Assembly: GCA_964035545.1 (NCBI GenBank)
Contig: OZ037769.1
Location: forward strand, 4,277,929 to 4,341,928
DNA from: Bugula neritina
Taxonomy: Eukaryota > Bryozoa > Gymnolaemata > Cheilostomatida > Bugulidae
Direction: 5' to 3'
DNA: 64,000 bases
Both the position numbers and the translations under genes were made by a program. Below the pieces are notes generated by a model that saw nothing but the letters and a program-made list of their open reading frames with translations, was not told the origin of the DNA and did not search any database. Shown piece by piece: positions 1 through 13,000 of the stretch (positions are counted from its first letter, which is position 1; each line of letters opens with the position of its first letter).

Positions 1-143
1 TACGATATTAGTCATGATGAAAACATCCAAACTTTTTTTGCTATTAACAAGAATCAGTAAATAATGTAAAAACACGTTCATAAAATAAGCAGTATAATGT
101 CTACCTGACACAATACAGTTCAGTGTAGAATATATAAACATAC

Positions 144-3100
144 TTTCCCTGTCTCTAAGTGATAGGTGGTCTCTGTAGAATAAAGCCTGCTCAGATTAGA
201 GGCTATAAAGTCGATTCTATATTTGTAGAACTTGGGCAATTCTTTGTGTAGTTCTGTGTTTAAACTGTTGTACATTCGCTCAGCTTCCTGTAAGCTCTCG
301 GAGGCCTAAGACAAGGAAATGGTGCAGATATTACTTTCTCACACCATACAGGCAAATCATTTCACATTACTCAATACACAAATCATACAACACTGCATAT
401 AATATTATGTATTTGATAAAATAACATATAATACACACGCGACACAATAATACATATAAGAATATATATTATATAACACAGCAACAGATATAAAAACACA
501 CATATACAATATTACACATAAAATACAAAAATACATAATATATGATACAATAATACACATATGATACAATAGGAATTCATATATAATAAAAAAATTAAAT
601 GATGAGCAACTAAAAACACATCCATGATAAAAAACATAGAATACCTACAATAGCCAACATACATCGAGATTATAAAATGAAACGACAGGAAGTTTGAGAT
701 AACAGACCAGATTACCTTACCCGGGATATCCTAATATCATCTGGTTTCTTAGCATTGCATGCAGAATCATAGCTGTGTTTGGCATCGTCATAGTCTAGAA
801 GCTTCCTTCTCCATTTACTGATCTTCTCTTTCATTGGATTAAAGAGTTCTACATATGTGTGAAGGTCAGAGGTCACTCGTTCTAGCAGTTCAGCCTCATA
901 GTTACATTGTAGCATGTCTAGTGACTGAAACAGTTACATCGAGGGCTTTTAATTTTGCAAAAAAAACAGTTTTTTATTGTTGCAAGACCCCCTCTCAACC
1001 TTTTCTCATGAATATTGGGACTCCGCACATGAAATTATCCCCAAATAGTGAATTTTCATGAATTTTGAACCATTTTCAACCATTAGTCCTAATCTGCTGA
1101 TGTGAACTAAACAAAGTGGAATGACCAGTGTAGGCTGTCCAGTGACTGAAGTAAAGCAACTGAATAATGAGTGAAGAAAGAAATTAAAGTTTCAGTAAGT
1201 GAAAGGAATCCCATTGTGTAGAATGATATTAGATAATCACAGCACTGCAACAAGCAATATAAACATGCCGTGAATATAATAATGCAATAATATAATAATA
1301 CAATAATATAACAATGCAATAATATAATAATACAATAACATAACAATAATATAATAATACAATAACATAACAATGCAATAATATAATAATACAATAACAT
1401 AACAATGCAATAATATAATAATACAATAACATAACAATGCAATAATATAATAATACAATAACATAACAATGCAATAATATAATAATGCAGTACTAAAAGA
1501 ACGAAATAATATAACCATGCAATAATGCAATAATATAACAGTATACTCCCATTAGGTAAATACTAGACTAACAAAAACATGTTCTAGTGTCTAGTATGAA
1601 AGACTATAACAGAAGAATCACTAACCCTGATGGAAGAGTCAACAGTGTCCAGTTCAATCCATTCAGATTCACACGCCTCTTTAATCACTGAATATAAATT
1701 CTTAGATGCTGTGGTCATCGCTGTAGATTATTAATACAATATAAAGTAACATACTATATAAAACTTAATGTACATAATATGCTGTATAATACATACTAGA
1801 TGATATAAATTATAACATAAAGTAGAAACCATGCTGTATAACATAATGAACATATAATATATTCAAGATAAAAGCACTAGATGCTTGACCACATAAATTA
1901 TAGCATATACAGTATATAAACTACAGTAAAACATACAGAGTAGATAATTTACAGTACAACGTATACAGTAGATAATATACAATGCAATGTCTACAGTAGA
2001 TAATTTACAGTATAATGTATACAGTAAAGAATATACAGTATAACGTATACAGTAAAGAATATACATTATTATGTATACAGTAGATATTATACAGTAAAAC
2101 ATACACAGTAGATATTATACAATGCAAACAACACATTTAATATACCTTTAACACAGGTGACGTAATGCTTCATTTCTTTATGTAGCTTGCATGCCATTGT
2201 CTATAATCAAAAATGTATCATGCAAGCAATTGAAACACTATAGCATCACAAGTACACAATTGACAAGCTGCATGGAATAATAGCATAAGAAAACGAGGTC
2301 AAATAAACTATGACATTGAATGAAAGACTTTCCGGGCACATACCCAACATTTAATAGGTTGCTACTCTAAATAGCCTCTGGTCCATCAACTGATTGTTTA
2401 AAAAACCTGAATAGTTATTTTAGTGTCAAATTGTTGAAAATAATTGTTTATATACAAACAATAGACAGCCTTTGCTAAAGATGCTGATATGTAACTAGTT
2501 TTAAATTGTGTTAGCAGTTGAATAACACAAGTTGAATTACATTAAAACACCTGGTGTGGTGTATATTCAACACCTGAACATATCATATCTTCCACACTGT
2601 GTGTTAGATAGATAGCCTACACTGAGTAAGCTTGGCCAAATAACAAAACTTTTCACTCCAACCTTACTATTTCTTATCAAATATTTGAAGTAACAGTTAT
2701 TTAATGCTAGAGAGAGCAATTAGAAGGCGATGACCTATGGTTGACCTTCAGTGACCATTTAAATGACTGGTTATGCCACTCGAGCATTAGTACTCAAACA
2801 GCTAGTTGACAGTGTAAAGCAGGGCTGTCCAACAGGCGGCCCTAGGGCCGGATGTGGCCCCCAGCCTACATTTATGTGGCCCTCGAAGGCATAAAGCTAA
2901 AATAATTTTTCCCTGTTTACATGAATTAAAGTGAAAAGCCACTTTTTAAATGCCTTATTTATACAAATAACACAAAAAATGCAGCTGGCAGTAACTATTG
3001 AGACTTAATTGTGTAATGATTCATAAAGTTTTGGAATAAAGTAGTTTGAAAAATACTGATGCTGTGGCCCCCAGCACAAGCTGAAGCTTACAATGTGGCC

Positions 3101-4121
3101 CTCACCATGAAATATTTCATTTCTGTGGCCCTCCGTTTGAAAAGGTTGGACACCCCTGGTGTAAAGAGTAGCTGCTGTTTGCAGTATGTATATCAGTCTA
3201 AGACCCTAACAATAGACTGAGTACAGCCTACAAAACATTACCTGCTGCCTGTTAAAGTTGGCTACATGTTCCTCAAACTGTTCATCAGTAGTTCGGTCAG
3301 CTTTGCCAAGATTCTGCAAAACCTGAAAGAAGTAACTTTAACCTTTAACCTTAACTCAATGTGAAGGAAACCCAAAAAATATTCAATACTGAAAAACCAA
3401 AGGAAAAGCAAAGCATAAGTTGATAAGTTGAAACACCAAAACAATTGACTTGCTAAAAGAAAAATTACAAAAATAATAAAGTTCAATAGTTTAGAACACT
3501 TAGAAATGCATTAAAGTTTTATTAGCTATTACTTAAACTTTGATTGCCAAAATTGTACATTTTTGGTTTACAATACTACAAAAGATAATCACAATACTAA
3601 ACTTGTTTTGAACAAATAACGTGACTAAACAATTCAAATATGTATGCATGTGGCCTTATAATAAAAAGTCATCACAACACATCTTTGCATGTGGATATAG
3701 ATACTAACTGGCATGCATTGGTACAAATTCTTGATCTAAATAAAATTTCTATCCTACCTAAACAATAGCTGAAGTCAACAAAATGGCGTGCAATAGAATG
3801 GCTTTGTTTAAAAGATGCTTACAATAAAACAAAATCAAGATTAAAAGCTTACAAGAATAATTTAAACTGTGCAGATAAGCATGAAAAAGCATCCAGTTAA
3901 TAAATTTACAACTATTTTCCAAGACTATGCAAGTTATAAAACATATGTTGATAAAAAATACTTCTTTAAGCATACTCTCTGTGCGACGACAGAATATCAT
4001 TAACTAAATAAATTAGAACTGTTTCAATATAGAGTACATCTGTCAACAAAATTCATACCTTTGCTTTTGTCCTGTTGAGTGTTTTCTGAAAAGCTTTGGC
4101 AAATGCACCTTTATGCTCCAT
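144..4121 (-). CDS. Amph: Amphiphysin (BAR domain protein), 5' part of gene, partial at left edge
   Basis: Six coding exons on the minus strand: 4059-4121, 3242-3322, 2146-2200, 1626-1720, 721-924 and 144-305. All have GT-AG junctions and join in frame to 220 residues. A donor at 143 shows the gene continues beyond the window. The protein starts MEHKGAFAKAFQKTLNRTK, a candidate amphipathic N-terminal helix, and continues VLQNLGKADRTTDEQFEEH. This matches the start of amphiphysin/BIN1 BAR domains. Further BAR blocks are RRKLLDYDDAKHSYDS (around residues 133-148) and NTELHKELPKFYKYRIDF. The family binds and curves membranes in endocytosis and in muscle T-tubules. Most invertebrates have one such gene. 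The C-terminal SH3 domain expected for amphiphysin would lie off the left edge, so membership of a related BAR family cannot be fully excluded. Confidence 0.93.
1270..1500. repeat. 32-bp AT-rich minisatellite in amphiphysin intron
   Basis: The motif CAATGCAATAATATAATAAT recurs with a 32-bp period; CAATGC occurs at about 1371, 1403, 1435 and 1467. The array lies in the intron between amphiphysin exons 721-924 and 1626-1720. The long minus-strand open frames over it come from the repeat and are not genes. Confidence 0.85.
1915..2115. repeat. Degenerate ~29-bp minisatellite in amphiphysin intron
   Basis: Repeated variants of ACAGTAGATAATTTACAGTA and GTATACAGTAAAGAATATAC follow each other up to the donor of amphiphysin exon 2146-2200. 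Confidence 0.7.
2820..3158. mobile_element. Non-autonomous hAT-type DNA transposon, 339 bp
   Basis: The ends are imperfect inverted repeats: CAGGGCTGTCCAAC on the left and GTTGGACACCCCTG on the right. They are flanked by a perfect 8-bp target duplication, GTGTAAAG, at 2812-2819 and 3159-3166. An 8-bp duplication with CAGGG-type ends is the signature of the hAT superfamily. The inside repeats the phrase TGTGGCCC and has no coding capacity. It sits in the amphiphysin intron between exons 2146-2200 and 3242-3322. Confidence 0.9.
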
Positions 4122-4417
4122 TTTCTAAGTCTAAAATATTATTTTATATGTTATATCTTATATTGTATGTAGCCTTCCTAAGCATAGTTACTAAGCAAGA
4201 CAGGTACTAGCCTCTCAGCAATGTGTATTTTAGATACAAACATTAAATTAATTACTCTAAGACAAATCACATCACTGAATTAGTACATATTGATATTCAT
4301 ATTAATTTCATAGAGTTGATACTTACATTATATACTAATATGAAAAGTAATTTGATACTGAGCATGAACAGACTGTTTAATATTTGCATACATTCACAAC
4401 TGGAGAACTGGATTTAA

Positions 4418-5217
4418 GATGTTTTAACAGATATAAAACAAAAAGTAGAACTTATTGAAGAAAAATTTTCGTCAGAGTTAGAAGTGACCTCAGGGGTTCC
4501 ACAAGGTTCAGTCCGAGGTCGAACACTATTTTTAATATACATTGATAATTTTCCACTAAAGTTGAACTGCAGTTTAAGCCTTTATGCCAATAATACGCTA
4601 CTGTATCAGGCTGTTGATACAAAGGAAGATGCTATAAGATTTCAGGACAACATTAATGCCGCACACAAATGGTCAGTTGATTGGAAAATGCCTTTCAACA
4701 AAAGTAAATGCAAAATCATGGCTTATGGCAATCAAAATTACAGAGCTAGGAAAGGTAGAGGTGAATTGGGTAGAGGCAACAAAATACCTGGGGTTATAAT
4801 GTAGTCAAACTTTAAATTTGATCAGCATACTACACTTAAAAAGATAAAGCCTCAGAAATTATGAGAGCAATTAAACACGTTCTACTTAAGGCCCCCAGAG
4901 AAGGTAAGCTACTGGCTTACGCTAGTCTGTGCCTTCCTATTCTTAAGTACACAGAAACTGTGTGGGATCCAACATTAGCTAAAAATAGGGAGTCTCTGGA
5001 AATGTGACAACACAGGGTGGTTAGATTTATTGTTATATTTAAGGGACGAGAAAGTGTCACCGAGGCATGCTCTCAGCTTAGCCTCCATCCTCTTAAACAA
5101 AGATACAGGACTCACCAACTTCATCTGCTCATGAACATTTTGCAGGAAGAAAAACACTCAACGCTTACAATGGCATATGATTGCACAAGATTGTCAAAAC
5201 AGGGCAATAACCACTAG
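4418..5217 (+). mobile_element. Fossil non-LTR retrotransposon reverse transcriptase, 3' part
   Basis: An open frame from 4418 to 4803 reads through the reverse transcriptase block SGVPQGSV and the later LSLYANNTLLY. In active enzymes the second block carries the catalytic pair in F/Y-A-D-D; here it is Y-A-N-N, so catalysis is lost. A stop at 4802 interrupts the frame. Homologous sequence continues past it with further stops, including the 5017-5217 segment (HRVVRFIV, then LHPLKQRY). The 5' end is truncated. The copy lies just upstream of amphiphysin, in opposite orientation. The clade (jockey/CR1-like) is not resolved. Confidence 0.85.
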
Positions 5218-5439
5218 GTTTGCTGTTGCGGTGAACTAACATTCATATATCAAAACTTACAAGCATATGCCTACCATGGTAGTTTCTTACCAGAAACATT
5301 AGAGACATCAGAGGGTCAAAAAATACACACGATTACCACCTAACCTTTACTTTTTAGTCTACACTGTAAAACGAATGAGGCACTTTGAGTGTTTCCAAGT
5401 ATTCTATGCATTTAAAAGTATGATAGGCTACTCAAACTC

Positions 5440-7260
5440 AAAGTAAAAGTTAAATTAAAACAAGTAAATTTAAATTTAATGATTAACTTATTATTTCTTA
5501 TTACATAGTAGTTTATATTTTATAGTATTTTACTTTCAACTTTGAGCATCAAAACAACTACGGGCAAGCTAAAAGTATTAGTATGACTATGGGTATATTT
5601 TTGCTTTCGATTAGTGCTACTATTAGTATTACTATTACTGTAATAGTATTACTATTACTGAGTATTACTATTAGTGTTAGAATTTTAGTTGCAGTGATTA
5701 TCATTATCATTATGGTTATATTTATTCAGTACAAAGTTGAAGAATAAATAAATAAATAATAATTAATAAAAAAATACAAATCTCACTTGAAGTGCAATTA
5801 ATGAGTATGTTTGTTATTAATTTTAAATTAGGATTGTAAATTCAACAAAAAAAATTAACCTGAATTTAGCATTAAATTTGATTGAATTTAAATTTAAATT
5901 TCATCTTTATCTTGACTTCCATTTTCAATAAGTACACAAATTATTGCTTAAAACTCTAGCTTTTAATGCAAAATAAAATAATAAATCAGTAATTTCAATA
6001 TACAGGTGCAATACCATTAGCATTATGATTACACTTATACTTATAGTTATAACAAATAATTATAATTGTTTTTACAGAATCTGCTTTCCTGTTTAAACGT
6101 GAAGGAAGCGGACTCAGAAAAACTAATCTCTATACCAACAATGACTCTAACTTATTAAGTTACTCCGATTGTAAATTTAAAAATAAATATTTTTTAAATC
6201 TAAATAAAATTTTAATAGTATTGGCATGTTTTCAATTTTTTTTTCAAGTTTCATTACAATGAAGATTATACAGTTGTCTAATATCATCACCGCAGCAGGT
6301 AAAATACCACATTATTGGGTAATGGAAAGTAGTAATTGACTGTCTGAACGCTTACTACTAAATTCGAATATTGCTAGAATTAGATCAAAGTCAGTGTGAA
6401 TTCGAATATAATTACTATAAATATATTAGTTATTACCATATGTATATCACACTATGACAGTATGAGTATTTTTCAAATATTTTTACAAACTCTATTGAGT
6501 AATTTAGTAATGCTAATACTAGTATACTAATACTAATAGTAATAGTAATACTAATAGTAATAGTAATAGTAATAATAATTGTGCTTGTTCAGTTGTTGAG
6601 AGTCAGATAAGAATGAGAATCAGAATGACTATCACTATGATACTGACTATCACTATGAGAATATAAAGTTATCAATATTATTATAATTGTAAGTTTGTTT
6701 ACTTTGACTTTCTAAAGTTTTGTTCTGATAGACTTGAGCATTTTTATTTTTACTCTATCCAGAATGAGATTCACACTCACAGTCACTTTCAGTTTCACAC
6801 TCACAATCTTTACAGTTTATATAGGTGCTTGACCTTGCCATTGTCATTGTGATAGTCATTCTGATTCACTGATTGTGATTGCGCTTGCAGATAATACCTG
6901 CACGGAAAGTGATTAGACTACATATACATGCAATTGTTCTTAAATTTCATCAGTTGCTGTATTAGCATACTAATGTCTGATGGTCATACTTTAACTTATA
7001 GTTATAGTGGTGATGGTGATACTCGTATCCATAGTGATATTCGTAGCGATTCTCAATCTCATAGATTTTCACTTAGTTTATTTTGATAGTAAATAGTTCT
7101 ATTGACTATCAATATCACAGTCATACTCATACTTATATTGACACTCGTAATGATAATCATAGGTATGATAATTATATAGTAGTGATAATATTAACATGCT
7201 GAATTCTTCGTCTATGAGTGATGATCATAGGAAAAGTGAATTACCATTAATATTAGTTTA
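5440..7260. repeat. Degenerate (cryptically simple) short-period tract I
   Basis: For about 1.8 kb nearly all sequence is built from shuffled short words such as AATACTAATAGTAATA, CACTCACAGTCACTTTCAG and GTGATATTCGTAGCGATT. The words often follow a loose 6-bp period. There is no gene-like open frame. A matching tract lies at about 34720-36210. The rest of the 5220-7590 gap holds only AT-rich sequence and the probable upstream region of the SNAPC2-like gene. Confidence 0.6.
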
Positions 7261-7634
7261 GCGAGATTTATGCTAATAATAACATAATACATACATACTG
7301 CTTTTACTCACGTAGCACCAACTCCAAGGTTTAATATAGCTGCAATGCAATGAAATGTTTTATAGGTCTTTAGATTTGGCACACAAGGTGGAGCTTGCCA
7401 TATTATAGTAAGATTTTATAATTACAAAGGTCCAGTAGAGATTTGTGACTTATTTTAACTTGTTTTCTTTTTAATTTATATGCAGCAGTCGTCTATTTCC
7501 AGCATCCTGATGTTTTTTTGTCAGTATTTGAGAAAAATTTTAAAAATAGCTAGCACAAATTTCATCAAATCATTTACCAAAATTCTCAATTTCAGATGTG
7601 CCAGATTTTGCTATCAATTTTTTCTAGAGTCACA

Positions 7635-8480
7635 ATGAAGCCTCCTGTTAGAGCTAATCGGAGCAATAAATTGTTGCATCAAAATGACAAGACAGAAGAA
7701 ACCGAAAAGAAAGCTAAAGCTCCTAAAAAAGCTAAAAAACCTCAACGGCCAAAATCTGATTTTGAAGATGAAAAATGGAAGTTGAAAGAGAAACGTGCAG
7801 TTTTAGAGGCAATGAAAAATATTAAACATTTTGATAAATCACGTGACCTTATTCACATTCAAAAACGAATTCCAAGACGATCTGTCGAAGAAATCAATAA
7901 ATTTTTGTTGGAGTTATCAGCCGAGAAAAACAAGCGATTAGAACGGCAAAAAGAAGAGTTTGACAAAACATATCTCAAGCAGTGGATTACATGCTGTGAT
8001 AGTCAATCTGGCTTAAGCTCCACTTGTTCTGAAGCTGGTGATGGTACAATTGGGAGCCCCCATCCAGCATTAGCATTGTCAGAAGTTATGAACAGGAAAA
8101 ATACTCAAGTGCCACAAGTGATCATCAAACACGACAAACTCACGTGTAATTTAGGCAAAGTCTATGCATTTATAGAATGCTTCCTTGCAGATAGAGACCC
8201 TTTTGATAATTGGTCTAGTGACTCTCAAATGGAATCAGCAGTGCTCATTGAATTAATGAATGACCTGCAGCGAGATGTAAGCAGCTGTTCATTCGACAAA
8301 CAACATGAACACTTTTTCAACAAGTTTCGAGAAACCAAGAAACTGCCAATCTCTGATCACGTTTTTGAAAATCCCTTTCCGAATGATGTTTGTGAATCTA
8401 AATATTTCAATCCTTTAGGCCTTACCAAAGAGTTGCTCCAGTGTGTTGAATACCAACAGGTGCCCAGCAATTCTGACTAA
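7635..8480 (+). CDS. SNAPC2: SNAPC2-like subunit of the snRNA-activating protein complex
   Basis: A single uninterrupted coding exon of 281 residues. SNAPC2 is a subunit of SNAPc, the nuclear complex that binds the proximal element of snRNA promoters for RNA polymerases II and III. Three blocks match vertebrate SNAPC2 in order. The start is MKPPVRANRSNKLL (human starts MKPP with an Arg-rich stretch). A Myb-like segment at residues 42-98 has W48, EKRAV and RRSVEEINKFLLEL. A helical block at 172-212 (GKVYAFIECF, then MESAVLIELM) is followed by NPLGLTKELL near 259-268. Residues 20-40 are very Lys-rich. I chose the ATG at 7635 because MKPP matches the family. An in-frame upstream ATG at 7596 would add 13 residues but directly follows a likely splice acceptor. 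Possible acceptors at 7595 and 7627 suggest a 5' UTR intron. Confidence 0.85.
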   Translation: MKPPVRANRSNKLLHQNDKTEETEKKAKAPKKAKKPQRPKSDFEDEKWKLKEKRAVLEAMKNIKHFDKSRDLIHIQKRIPRRSVEEINKFLLELSAEKNKRLERQKEEFDKTYLKQWITCCDSQSGLSSTCSEAGDGTIGSPHPALALSEVMNRKNTQVPQVIIKHDKLTCNLGKVYAFIECFLADRDPFDNWSSDSQMESAVLIELMNDLQRDVSSCSFDKQHEHFFNKFRETKKLPISDHVFENPFPNDVCESKYFNPLGLTKELLQCVEYQQVPSNSD

Positions 8481-8510
8481 AATTGCATTGTATTCCTTAG
8501 CTTATCCTAC

Positions 8511-8516
8511 AATAAA
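8511..8516 (+). promoter_or_regulatory. Polyadenylation signal of the SNAPC2-like gene
   Basis: AATAAA lies 31 bp after the stop codon, a usual distance for a compact 3' UTR. Confidence 0.7.
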
Positions 8517-8519
8517 AGT

Positions 8520-10016
8520 TTCACATACTCACTATACATTTTTTCATGCTTGTTAAATTTGTATTTGCTCTTATTTTTATTTCATATTTGCTTTCTTCCC
8601 ATTACTGGAGCAGTCATCTCTATTTTGTAAACGGAACTATTAATGCAATATTTTATCTATCATCAATTTAAATAAAACACTCACTGTCTAGGACCTAAGT
8701 AGGAATTCAATACTTGATTATGATAGTTCCTTTTTATCAATTAAATTATAAAACAATTGTTGAATTATTGGATACCTTGAAATTGAACTCTTCAGTTGAT
8801 ACACAAAAATCAACTGTTTTGAAGCTGCAAAGTCTGAAAACTAGTGTGATTATGCTGAATAACTTGGGATATATAAGAGGTTTCTGTTAGCAATGTTTGG
8901 TGAAGTTATGCCAGAGCTTGCGGATAGACTTCCAGTTGTTTGAGGAATAAAAGTTGCTCTCACATGCATCCAAAAACAAATTAATACCATGAGCCGCATG
9001 CACCCTCACAACTGAAGAAACTAATGACCCTCGAATTTAGGTACAGCTAGTAGAGAAATTGAAATAACTTAGCTATTAAATTGTAATAAATGTTAGTTTT
9101 GCGCACGCTTTACCGTGGTTGAAACTCTCATGAGAACATAACTTCTCATGCTAATCTAAAACACATTATACAAGATAATAATTATATGCATACCAAGAAT
9201 AATCCTACAATGCAGGCATTGCTATGCATACACGTGATCATCTCACGAGATCACAGGTTGTAAAATAATTCACTGCACAGACCATTGTTTTGTAATTGTT
9301 GCTGAGGCACACATACCTGACAGAGACTGAGGTAACTGAGGTTTAAGTATCACTACTGAGTTATATAGTGTAGATCTAGCAAGACTAAATATATTAATCA
9401 ACCGTTAATTGTTCGAAAAGATGCTTGCTTTAAACTGCATCCTAACAGCTCCTCAAAACCTCTTCCAGACAGCTGGGTGAAGCTTAGCTGTTACACTTTT
9501 ACTATGGACCTGATGAGTTACAACAATTTTTAAATTACAGTCCAGTAAACAGAGAAAGAATATGTGTATTTTGTTTAGAACCATGTAATGAATGTTGTAT
9601 TTTTGAAGAGATAATGCATTGATAAAATATAATAATATGTGAATGAGTAAATATTAGGGTAAAAGTCTACAGAGTTATATTACAACAGAAAATAATACCA
9701 ACACATTACACAATATGTACAAAAATCATAACCAATGCTAAATACATGTACATAGGATTTCAAGTTGGCAAATAAAGGTTAGCTTTACAACATTACAGTG
9801 TGCCTAGACTATACAATCCATAGAAACAGATTTGGTCAGTAGCTCGAGTGGCATGGCCCTTAATCACTGGTGTTGGAAGACTGAAAACTTCATGCTATTT
9901 GTATCCATGAATTCTATGTCCAGTTGTAAAATTAAGGCATGCATTGATCATGTCCAGTAAGTGCTTGTGTATGACAAAGAGCAATATGTGTACAGGAAGG
10001 AGTGGAGAAAATGTGT
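8520..10016. other. Convergent intergenic region and FET-gene 3' UTR
   Basis: AT-rich sequence between two convergent genes. It contains no open frame or repeat that I recognise. The right part should be 3' UTR of the minus-strand FET gene. Confidence 0.5.
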
Positions 10017-13000
10017 TTAGTACGGTCGGCTTCGCCTGTCGCCCCTATCTTGCCATCCGCCACCACCTCTACCACCGCCTCTGCCACCCCCTCGTCCGCC
10101 ACGGAATCCACCACCTGCAAGTAATCATCAGTAAAGAATCAGTCAAGTGCTCTGTCTATTACTATTATACCAATATTACAGGACTATTATAAGGCAGCAG
10201 CAGTGGTCTAGGGGTTAGAGCGTCTGCTTAGTAAACATAAAGTTATTGGTTTGAGCCCAGACAAAGGCCATTGGTGATGTTAGGAAGAGCATCCAGTCAT
10301 AATTGCTCCTGTGTCGCATATGAATAAGTCTTTAGCCCCATTCAACAAAAACCCTTTCCATCAGGACTATTATACTATCATCACACTGCTATTATGCTAT
10401 CTATGAGATCTAGTAAACAGGAAGTAAATAGTAAAATAACTCACCGCCGCCGCCACCACCTCCGCCTCCATCTTTTCTCACAGCTTTACACTTGTTACAG
10501 GAGTCTCTCCATGCAAAGTTTTCATTACCACATTCTCTAAAGAATGAGTTACAAAATACTACATGATGATAACTTCAAATACTGAATCTGATGTCATTTT
10601 ATCCTGAAATTACAATCGAAATAATTACTAGTGCAAAGATTTGTCATGTGGACGATTGATTTCCATCAATAAAAAATTCATGAATTTATTTATTCATAAA
10701 AATATTTATTTATTTATAAAAAAACTCTATACAAAACATATTGAATTTTCATGAAACTCAACAATCCCATGAGCAACAGATTTTAAACAGTTACGAGATT
10801 TCAATTCCTTAAGGCAGAAGTTTTCTGCATGTATGAGTGGGTTCCCTTAATATTCATTAAATTGTACACAAGAAACATTTTGCTGCACTCAAACATAACT
10901 AGTTATTTTTTTTCATTATAAAAACCTCCACTAGCAATTCGAAAAACTGCAAGAGAGCTAGGCTAAAATCAAACATTAGCCTTCTCGTAATATACACATA
11001 TTTACAAAAGTATCAAGACAATGTAACTATACGTACCCACAACTCCAGTCTCCCGGTCTACCACCACCACCACCATCACGGTCACCTCCTCGACCTCGTC
11101 CCCTGCCGCCGCTAAAGCCGCCGCCAAAGCCGCCTCTGTCTCCACCTCGACCTCCTCGGAAACCGCCGCCGCCACCACCACCACGAGCCCCCCTGCCTCT
11201 GCCACCCATGGAGGCCGTTGGGCGCTGAGCCAGCTCTACGTGAATCTGGCAGCCGTTGAAGTCTTTATCTACACAGTAGGCACATTGCCAGAGTAACGTC
11301 ACAGTTCACACAGCAAACAAAGCAGAGCTATTCTACATTCAATTGAATGTCCTCGGGGCAAACCAGCCTCATCTTCACAGGAGATACTGCCACAGCGCCG
11401 TGTACAGATCAAGAGGAGAGGAACAAGTGGTTTACTAGAAGATATATTGGTCTTACACGCCAATGACTCATACACTGACTAGTGATGGAGTACATTTCAC
11501 CTGCACACAGTAGGTTAGTACTGGTACTGTTACTCTGTACTCCTGTATCAGTGGATCTAAGGGGCGTGTGTATTATATAACAGAGCATCATTTTATAAGT
11601 CAAGAGAGAGAAACTTTACATTTGCATGTCGTATAGAGAGCACTGCATACCTATGGCAGCGTAGCATTGAATAAACTCATCTAAATCAAGTTACAGTTGC
11701 GTTACTCGATAAATACATAGCACTATTAGTTTAAAAGATCCGTCTACTCTGTAGCGATCATCACTTATTTCAAAGTAACAAGAGGGACAACTCACTGTTA
11801 AACCACTCGATGGCAGATGTGGCTGTGTATGCGTCGTCATATGTCACAGTAGCTTCACCTTTAGGCATGCCAGTCTGTTTGTTCTTGTATATCCATATCT
11901 TAGGTTGGCCTGTCTTTCGGTCGTTCTACAAACGCATACAGAATTCCATGTTGTATTACGGTACTGGCCTTTATAGATACACCAGACAATATATAGACCG
12001 TAATTGGCAGAATACAAATGCATGGCTAATATTTCAACAGAGGCGAGTAACCTCACCTTAATAATGCCAATTTGCCCAAAGAAAGTAGCCAGGGAACGCT
12101 CATCTATATCGGTGGGGAGGCCTTGTATGAATATCGTGTCTTGTTGGGTGGTCATCTCGGAGTCCCCTCCGCTAAACCCACCACCTCCTCCGCCACCACC
12201 ACTGGAATACCCCCCTCTGCCTCCTCTATCATATCCGCCGCCGCCGCCCCCTCGACCACGATCATATCCACCTCCGCCTACAAACCCAACGGTCATCATC
12301 AAGTGATAGGAAATACGAGTCAATGAGAAATTTCTACCAGTAAAAACTATAGTTCCAATACCAGGAATTCATTTTAAGATATTCGCATTGCCTAGAGACA
12401 AATTGAACTTAGTCAACAGTGATTCGCCTACAATCTTCATGTTATGCACCAACACTGAAGTGTTGATTAAGCTAATGACTTGGATACATATAAAACAAAT
12501 GAGACATGAGTCTAGTGTACAACCTGATAACATGCTACTATGTAGTAGCTTGACACTTAATATAGTAGAACTTAGATACTATAGCAAAATGCAAGTTACA
12601 CAACTTTTTGGATTAGATGAAACCCCCCCCCCCCTCTCACCAGCTATAACAGAGCTGGAACTACTGCTGATGAATTTTTTGGCAGCACATGATGAACCAT
12701 AAATATGTTACATGGACCAAGTTATTTGGATTCAAAATTCTGAAAATTCATCTTTTTCACAGGTTCTTTTCCTGATTAAACAGTTCCTATAAGAAATACT
12801 TATGAACTTGAAATATGCTTAGATATTTCACTTCGTTTCAACTATTGCGCATAGTGCTCGATTATTAAGGAGCTGGCAAGAATCCCTTTTTAAATATCAA
12901 AGGCCTATCCGCAGGCTCTTGGAAGTTTTAAAAAGACTTAATAGTTTGTAATTAAATTAAATCTTGTATTAGTTTTTATTTAATACTCCCCAACTATTAC

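Noticed and set aside
12004-12326. Plus-strand proline-rich open frames
   Set aside because: They are the antisense of the Gly-rich exon of the FET gene.
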